DNA from: Erythroxylum novogranatense
Taxonomy: Eukaryota > Streptophyta > Magnoliopsida > Malpighiales > Erythroxylaceae
Direction: 5' to 3'
DNA: 64,000 nucleotides
Assembly (NCBI GenBank): GCA_029891385.1
Contig: CM057234.1
Span: forward strand, 27,080,350-27,144,349
The translations under genes were made by a program, and so were the position numbers. Below the pieces are notes generated by a model. That model made no database searches. It saw only the letters and a list, made by a program, of their open reading frames with translations, and had not been told where the DNA came from. Position 1 is the first letter of the stretch. Each line of letters opens with the position of its first letter. Below are positions 58,246 through 64,000 of this stretch, piece after piece.

Positions 58246-58841
58246 CCTATTTGGTGATTTGAGATTGAAAATTTGGACGGCGGTTGAAAGGAAACTCCGG
58301 AAACTGTAAGCAAGAAGGTGCAAATGAAAGTAGAATGAAAGCCGGAGAACAAAATAAGCGTGAAGAAAATCTGTAGTCCATCGGCGCTAAATATTTATAG
58401 AAGAGCGGTCGAATGGGCGTTCCAACCAACGCCTGACGCGTGGAGAAAATCCGAGCCAAACTCGGACACGTGGCTGAATCTGAGCTGAGGTGAATTAGGG
58501 TTATTAGAAATCTGGAGTGGCGCGGCAGTTGAAAGGTTATATGTGACAGCTGCGCAACGATTACAAATTTTGAATCCGTCAAAGGGCACGGGCTGTCAGT
58601 AATAATTACACCAAGTACCTTCATGCGCTCAATATCGATGTCCATCCGACCTACCTTGGTGCGAGCTATCATGCAATAAGCATCGATATTGACCAATCGG
58701 GACACTCGATCAACCGATCCCAGTATGAGCAGTCATACACTATGCACTGATGTCCGACCAATCGGGCCTACCATGAACTGCCCTACAGATGAGCTACAAA
58801 ATCCTTACATACTCCTTCGACCCTTCTCCTCGCTCAGACTC
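58246..58841. other. Region between the Tat antisense frame and the 3' LTR
   Basis: A GC-balanced stretch with open but unrecognised frames on the minus strand (58705-58247). It is the place where an antisense promoter would be expected. I see no clear TATA box beyond CTATAAATATTTAG (minus strand, about 58387-58400). Confidence 0.45.
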
Positions 58842-58859
58842 GAGGAGTAAGGGGGCTTA
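58842..58859 (+). other. Polypurine tract of the Tat element
   Basis: GAGGAGTAAGGGGGCTTA directly before the 3' LTR, giving the plus-strand primer. Confidence 0.75.
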
Positions 58860-59245
58860 TGGTTGGGTCGGTCGTGCTAGGCCCAAACCCACTCAAAACA
58901 ACTCATGGGTCGATCGGTCTACTACCAGGCCCAGGCTCCAGTCCACGCATCCATGGTCCATTCATAGGTGGAAGTTTCTCATGCATACGTAAAGACCTAA
59001 ACCTAGAGTCCGTTTCATATATAAGGTACGATATTGCCATGCTACAGATACGAGATCAGAACCCTAACTTCTCTGCTTTACAGCAACCAAAACCCTCACA
59101 AAAGACTAACTTGAGCGTCGGAGGGGCTTGTCGGATATCAACCCCCGGCATGCCTTGTGTTGTTTTGCAAGAACTCTTGTTAGAGACAGTCAACTTCATG
59201 GATCCAAACGGCAACGTGCAGCCTCGCCAGAACCAGGCTGAACCA
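58860..59245 (+). repeat. 3' LTR of the Tat element (386 bp)
   Basis: Begins TGGTTGGGTCGG, ends GGCTGAACCA, followed by ctctc. TATA box at 59018-59025. Confidence 0.94.
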
Positions 59246-59250
59246 CTCTC

Positions 59251-59731
59251 GATGCTGGAAAATATTTTTCGAAGAAAAGTCTCTTCATCTCAGCCCACGT
59301 CTGCACATTCTCTCCCGCTGAATAGTATAGCCAATCTTGCGCATCAGCTTTAAGAGAAAACGGAAAAGCTCTCAGCTTAATCTGTTCTTCTATCACATTA
59401 GTCAGTTTCATACCATGCAAACTACATCGAATTCCTTCAAGTGCTTGTATGAATCTTCTCCTAGTAAACCCCTAAAAATAGGCAATAAGTGAATCAGTCC
59501 ATATTTTAATTCAAAAGTATTATTATCACCTAAATTCGGAAAATTGATGCAGTGGGGTTGTTGCGGGTCAGTTGGCGCGGCTAATTCGCAAAGAGTGAGG
59601 TTGGCAACTATCCTATCCATCTTTTGCGTCTCTTTCCACTGTTTGGTTTGTTTCTGTAGTCTTTTCGCTGTCTTTTCGATCTCAGGATTATACTGCAAAT
59701 TATCCGATTGGTTTGAAAGGGTAACGTACAT
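59251..59731 (-). pseudogene. Athila-like gag, upstream fragment of the outer host element
   Basis: The minus strand carries the N-terminal and capsid start of Athila Gag: INFPNLGDNNTFELKYGLIHL, LPIFRGLLGEDSYKHLKEFDVVC, then after a frame change KLRAFPFSLKADAQDWLYY and MKRLFFEKYFPASR, where the Tat element begins. The rest of the capsid is at 13142-12789. The first frame opens with MYVTLSNQSDNL, soon after the primer site. Confidence 0.9.
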
Positions 59732-59744
59732 AAACCGTCAAAAC

Positions 59745-59762
59745 TCCCCGGCAACGGCGTCA
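59745..59762 (-). other. Primer-binding site of the outer Athila-like element
   Basis: On the minus strand TGACGCCGTTGCCGGGGA, one base from the Athila standard TGGCGCCGTTGCCGGGGA. Confidence 0.88.
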
Positions 59763-59770
59763 AAATTTGG

Positions 59771-61130
59771 TGATGCTGTCGTCTGCAACCAAATATAAAA
59801 GAATTCACTCCTGTTAAAAGAAATTAATGTAGTAGTGATAAGCGGATATCGTTTCCACGAGAAATTTTACGATTATGGAATTACGAATTCAAACGGCACA
59901 AATAACAAAATTAAAAAAGGGGGATTTTGTTTTAATCTCGCAATAAAAGAAATTAAAGGAAAATTTCGCAAATCCAAAGCAATAATTAAATCTAAAAATT
60001 CAATAGGGAAAATACCTTGGTTTCGGGTCACCAATGTTACCATGCTATTATAGATCCTCGATATAAAATTGCAATTATTAACAAACATTCATTGGGGGAA
60101 ATTTTCTCTTAAGTTTAATGACTAGAAACATGTATTCTAGCAATCTTATTAAACAATAACCTAGATATGATCAGAGGTAAAATTGAATAATAGCATTAAG
60201 AATCAAAAACCAATGACAAGTGATAAACATGTATGACATGCAATCAATCAAGCGGATATTTTCTTAGAATTTTCCTACTCTAACGTAGAGAAGTTAATCC
60301 TAATTGCTACTTATGGTTATCGAAGTTAAACGTCAGATTTCGTTAACCTAGCGATTGAATCAATTAATCTCTAGTTGCGCACCTAGAAACTAACGAATTC
60401 AATTAAAAAGAAAGATCTAACAATATCCAATGTTCATCAACAATCATAAAACATATCCGAATTATCTCACCATAATGACATGTAACATGGATCCCTCAAC
60501 CAAGATAAGAAAGTTTAGCTACTCATACTTGAATTGAAATCAACAGAAATAACAAATCCATAGGTCTCCATCCCTGGTCTTTAGAAGAAAGCTATAAAAA
60601 CACTACTTGAAAAGTGCAGAAAACATAATCAATAAAAGCAAGAAGGTGTGGCAGCCAAAAGAAGAATACACGATGATGTCTTCTAAAACCTAATATGTAT
60701 ATATATATCTACGGTAATCATCCAAGTTCCCTTCTTGATGGTAATCTCTTCATTATCTTCCCTTGATTTTGTCCAGATAAGGTGCACTCCTAATTTCGGT
60801 AGATGAATCCCTCGAAAGATGGCAATAAAATCTTCAAAGATTGTGTTTTACTTGGAATCAACTTCTGAAATTTTAACTGCATAATTATTCCATTCTTAGG
60901 TGTGCCCACGCTTAATCTCTGAAATTTAGCCAAATTGGGAATTTTGGATTTCTTTCCTTCTTTTGCATCTTTTTGATCCTTTTTCATCCCTAAGTTGTTG
61001 AAAACCATCTGTAAATAATTATAGAGCAATTCCATCAATTTCGGATGATAATTTCCACACCTTAACGAAAATTAAGTCCAAAATATATGCAATTTATATG
61101 ACTTAACACATACCATTACACCTTTTCTGT
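59771..61130 (-). repeat. 5' LTR of the outer Athila-like element
   Basis: It ends (minus strand) ..GCATCA at 59771, before the primer site. It is AT-rich with no coding motif; minus frames such as 61038-60790 are not recognisable. The 5' terminus is not visible because an LTR of another element begins at 61131, so its full length is unknown. Confidence 0.7.
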
Positions 61131-61896
61131 AACACCCCACTCCCGCATGACCCGAACCCGACATCGATGGTGATATTCGAGTCCGTGCCCTGTGAGGGTG
61201 GCGTGCTACATCACTCAGTCAAAACTCAGTATAAATTTTTTTGTGGAAACAAACACATACTTTATATATTATGCGGAAAACAATTTACATAAATAATCAT
61301 CGGTGAGTTCAATGACCACGGGGGCCCTTTTGTAAATACAATATAATTCAGTCTGTTGACTTTACAACATGACCTAATCATTTGCACAAAAAATTTAAAA
61401 AGTACAATTTTTCTTAGACACTAATGCAGACGTGAACTGATCCTGACCTCTCTTCTCACTCACGCGCGGTTGCCACACACCCGTTGCCTAACGGGGTATT
61501 CTTTTGGGTCCTGAAAAATACTTGCAAATCTTGGGTGAGTTTTGCGAACTCAGTGAGGTAACCATCAGCGATGGTTCACTCAATTTATGCAACATAGCAA
61601 GTCACATAACATATATTCACATTGTTGCATATTGGATCACATTTCACAATTTCACTTGAGCTTAGACAATTTGTTACATTTCATTTAATTTGACATTCAT
61701 AACCAATTGAATTCATACAACACTGAAGCATAATACAGTTGTTTCATAAATCTCATTCAGAAGTACCACATGATTGGTACCACAGAAGCATAAGGCAGTT
61801 AGCCTTTCACTTAATCAAAGAGATTAAAATTAGATGCAAATGACATGCGCATATGACACTTTTCCAATTTAGTTCGGTGTTGTGACCGAGCGCCTG

Positions 61897-62035
61897 AACT
61901 GTCCCAATATGGGCGCATTAATCGTTGAGCCTGAGGCTCTGAACTGTCCCAATAAGGGCACATTAATCGTTGAGCCTGAGGCTCTAAATCACTGTGGGGC
62001 TCAAGACCCAAATATAAACGTTGAGCTTGTAGCTC
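61897..62035 (-). repeat. Hairpin row with a 45-bp duplication, family 4 LTR
   Basis: GAGCC-TGA-GGCTC at 61927-61939 and again at 61972-61984 in two copies of a 45-bp unit starting GAACTGTCCCAATA, then GAGCT-TGT-AGCTC at 62023-62035. Stem-loop size matches the other families. Confidence 0.75.
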
Positions 62036-62359
62036 TCGGTGGCTACTCCGGTCATAACTATCATCAACTGATCATGCATTCATGCATATGTCGCAAATGA
62101 GCAATATCACATCACAATCAAACCCAAATTATCACATAACTATTCACATTAAAATCACAACCACAAATTTAACACATTGAAAACACGAAGATTTCAAATT
62201 TTCAGACAAATAACACTTCTATGTCATAATCTCCCAAATACTTCGGACCTTCTGTCCGAAATCTAAAATCATCACATAGTTCCCACCATTATTCACCACA
62301 GAATTCTAAATACATAATTATAACACATTAATAATTGAGGAATCGTCTAGGTCACTCAC

Positions 62360-62426
62360 TTTTGTTTCTGAGGCTAAAGCCTGGACGTCTCGGCAACGTC
62401 CATGGGATGACATTCCAACTGTGTCT
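62360..62426 (-). other. Putative LTR mini-exon (67 nt), family 4
   Basis: Minus strand TTATAG|AGACAC at 62426, ending AACAAAA|GTGAGTGACC at 62360. Confidence 0.45.
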
Positions 62427-62738
62427 CTATAACATTAAAAATATTCACACATTACCAAATACACGATCAGAAATATTAAATAATGCACATGTAGCAATTT
62501 AGATGTGTACAATGCATGTTCGTAACATTCCCGGCACTATTCCACACATTCCCGTTACAAAAATTTCCTCTAAAATTTAGAAAGCTATAAACACTAAAAT
62601 TACTCAATTCAGACCTCTATAGGTCCAATTATAAATAAAAGACGGATCAGAAAAATCATTACCCGGTCCTCTCACTTCGACCTAACCAATCCCCGGCAAT
62701 TTCAGCTCTAAAAATTCACAATTTTAAACAAAACTTGC

Positions 62739-63780
62739 GATAGTCTGGAGAGGTCAAATATGGACATGAAAAAAAAACATTGGTTAAAAGTGATGGGAGT
62801 TATGATTCAGCTTAAGAATATGTGAATATGTCTATGAGAGATCAAAAGCTCGGGATGACTAGGTCGTTATGATTTGGACTTATATGTTCGATAAAATGGG
62901 GATAATTGGAAATGAGAAAAAGTACTTGGTTCGATATGCTACAGTTGTGGTGATTTGTGTATTATGGAATATAATGTATCTTAAGTGAAGATATTGTTTT
63001 AAAAAAAAGGGCAGAAATGATGAGATTAAAGTGTGCAAGCCTGGTCAAAAGAAATAACTTTCTATGACTATGAAAGGATAGCTTTGGATTTGAAGTGTGA
63101 TAAAAGTTATGATTTGGCGTAATAATATGTATGAGATACTGAGATGAAACTTCTTGATGCTTCTACGTCTATAATCTGACATAGATTGAGAATATACATA
63201 TGAACGATGAAATAATAGAAACATGGCCTTATCAGTGCTTAAAATACGCCTAAGTTTGGGTTGCATGTGTGTATGCAATTATGGAAAATATGATAAAGCA
63301 AAGGAGTAGAGTGAATGCACTCAAAATGTAAATTCAATAATTACTATAAGATGTTGCGTAAGAAGAAGAGGTAAATATTGGAAAACTAACGCAAAATTGC
63401 TGTCAATATGTGGGGTAATATGAGGAAAAAGTGCGGGCCACGATATGGGCCTATAAAAATAGGTTTTTGTTATGATCAAATAGTGACCTCTAGTCGTGGA
63501 CAGGAATAAGGATAGAAATGTTATCTAGAGTTAATTAGAATGTAAGTGGCAGTAGCGAATGTGAGTACGTGGCTATATCATATAAATACATCTTTCAATA
63601 AGATGTAAGAATTTTGGATGGTATTGAGCCTTAGTATCGAGGGTGTATTGACCATAGAAGTCATGAGACAAATTGATCTTTTAAAGATCTTGTGAAATGT
63701 TGTAATTGATTTTTCTTGGGCTATTAGGAATGACATGAGTGACAATATCGAGGTTTGTACCAAGAATCACTGAGATAGGG
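62739..63780. other. Unassigned AT-rich DNA
   Basis: In style like the non-coding internal domains of the array (A/G-rich plus strand, no long frames), but I find no stretch clearly shared with them. No terminus or duplication seen. Confidence 0.4.
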
Positions 63781-63956
63781 TCAAAAAGCCGGGTAATTTA
63801 CTTTATGAACAATGAAGACAGGCTTTCCATGACCAGTAGCTGGGATCATAAGTTCTTCTCTCGATTCAACAATGGAATCGAGTAATTCTTCCATAGGGGG
63901 CAAAGGCCCCTCGCTTGAGTCAATCGCTTGCTTCAGAAAGGAATCAACAGATGCAA
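63781..63956 (-). other. Unidentified coding-like fragment
   Basis: The minus strand is open from the LTR edge at 63956 to a stop at 63781. It reads ASVDSFLKQAIDSSEGPLPP, followed by MEELLDSIVESREELMIPA, TGHGKPVFIVHKVNY and PAF. Balanced composition and acidic helices look like a real protein, unlike the surroundings. I do not recognise it. It could be a captured host exon or a piece of an unfamiliar retroelement Gag. The N-terminal 14 codons upstream of 63956 belong to the LTR. Confidence 0.45.
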
Positions 63957-64000
63957 TATAACATCCCATCACTGATGGGAAGGGTAATTTAGTCATTTGG
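63957..64000 (+). repeat. Start of another LTR running off the window
   Basis: TATAACATCCCATCACTGATGGG, listed here as positions 63957-63979, matches the TGTAACATCCC start and terminal hairpin of the tandem-array LTRs, with TG mutated to TA. No polypurine tract precedes it, so it is a 5' or solo LTR. Confidence 0.65.

Larger units (their letters stand above)
13143..59245 (+). mobile_element. Ty3/gypsy Tat-lineage retrotransposon, split by nested insertions
   Basis: Starts TGGTTGGG, ends GAACCA, flanked by ctctc at 13138-13142 and 59246-59250. Without the two insertions it carries directly it is about 9.0 kb: two 386-bp LTRs, a TTGGCACC-type primer site, gag, RT, RNase H, a second archaeal-type RNase H, integrase, a tandem-repeat 3' region and a long antisense reading frame. 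The dual RNase H and antisense frame are typical of the Tat lineage. No protease domain is visible between gag and RT: the gag C-terminus runs almost directly into the pre-RT segment, so protease was lost before the solo LTR arrived at that spot. My hand alignment of the two LTRs finds about 22 mismatches in 386 bases, so the element is not young. Confidence 0.93.
61131..62738 (-). mobile_element. LTR fragment, family 4, minus orientation
   Basis: The plus strand begins TGTAACACCCCACTCCCGC, the inverse of the LTR 3' end of the tandem-array and family 3 LTRs. On the minus strand it has acceptor TATTTTTCAG at 61511, the GAGTT hairpin pair, a hairpin row (61927-62035), a mini-exon (62426-62360) and donor AAAA|GTGAGTGACC. 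Similarity stops near 62738, so the first donor and LTR start are missing. Confidence 0.8.

Noticed and set aside
62933..62965. Eroded LTR end plus primer site (ATATGCTACA followed by TTGTGGTGATTTG)
   Set aside because: Resembles GGATGCTACA and TTGTGGTATCAG, but too many mismatches and no LTR body on its left.

Overview
The window is nuclear DNA of a flowering plant, probably a eudicot. It is AT-rich and packed with Ty3/gypsy LTR retrotransposons, including chromovirus/Tekay, Tat and Athila types. I found no intact host gene, rRNA, tRNA or CRISPR array. Almost all 64 kb resolves into retrotransposons nested inside one another. For five of the insertions I can read 5-bp target-site duplications (TSDs) and TG...CA termini directly. 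The species cannot be named from the sequence.

Layout, from the outermost element inwards. (0) The deepest layer is a minus-strand Athila-like element. Its 5' LTR lies at 59771-61130, its primer-binding site at 59745-59762, and its gag is split between 59251-59731 and 12789-13142. (1) A plus-strand Tat element (13143-59245, TSD ctctc) cut that gag in two. A minus-strand Tekay chromovirus (2918-12788) hit the same gag further along; its own 3' LTR was later hit by an LTR occupying 1-2917. (2) The Tat element carries a 3.6-kb solo LTR at 14595-18170 (TSD ctgct) and a 33.5-kb block at 20124-53637 (TSD gtacc) that splits its pol gene between RNase H and integrase. (3) That block is a tandem array of a non-coding LTR element: four LTRs and three internal domains inside a single TSD pair. 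(4) Two later insertions sit in the array: a 9.4-kb Athila-like deletion derivative at 28788-38235 (TSD cgcga) in the second internal domain, and a 4.6-kb minus-strand solo LTR at 45256-49835 (TSD ggcaa) in the third. The right edge (61131-64000) holds further LTR pieces and a short coding-like fragment that I cannot identify.

The most interesting signal lies inside the LTRs. Five LTR families share one architecture, although much of their sequence has diverged: a first splice donor, a 63-68 nt mini-exon ending at GTGAGT or GTGGGT, and usually a second acceptor near the LTR 3' end (all three sites are visible in three families). The first intron-like interval holds GC-rich palindromes in three families. 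The second holds a row of 12-15 nt hairpins spaced 21-26 nt apart in three families plus part of a fourth; their stems differ in sequence but stay complementary. A larger hairpin precedes the second acceptor. This looks like a conserved, structured, spliced leader embedded in LTRs. Splicing and structure are inferred from sequence alone.

Function: the Tekay and Tat elements still show gag, reverse transcriptase, RNase H and integrase, and Tekay also protease and a chromodomain, but all are broken by stops, frameshifts or insertions. The tandem element has primer site, polypurine tract and LTR ends matching or closely resembling Tekay but no recognisable genes, so it was probably mobilised by proteins of a Tekay relative.
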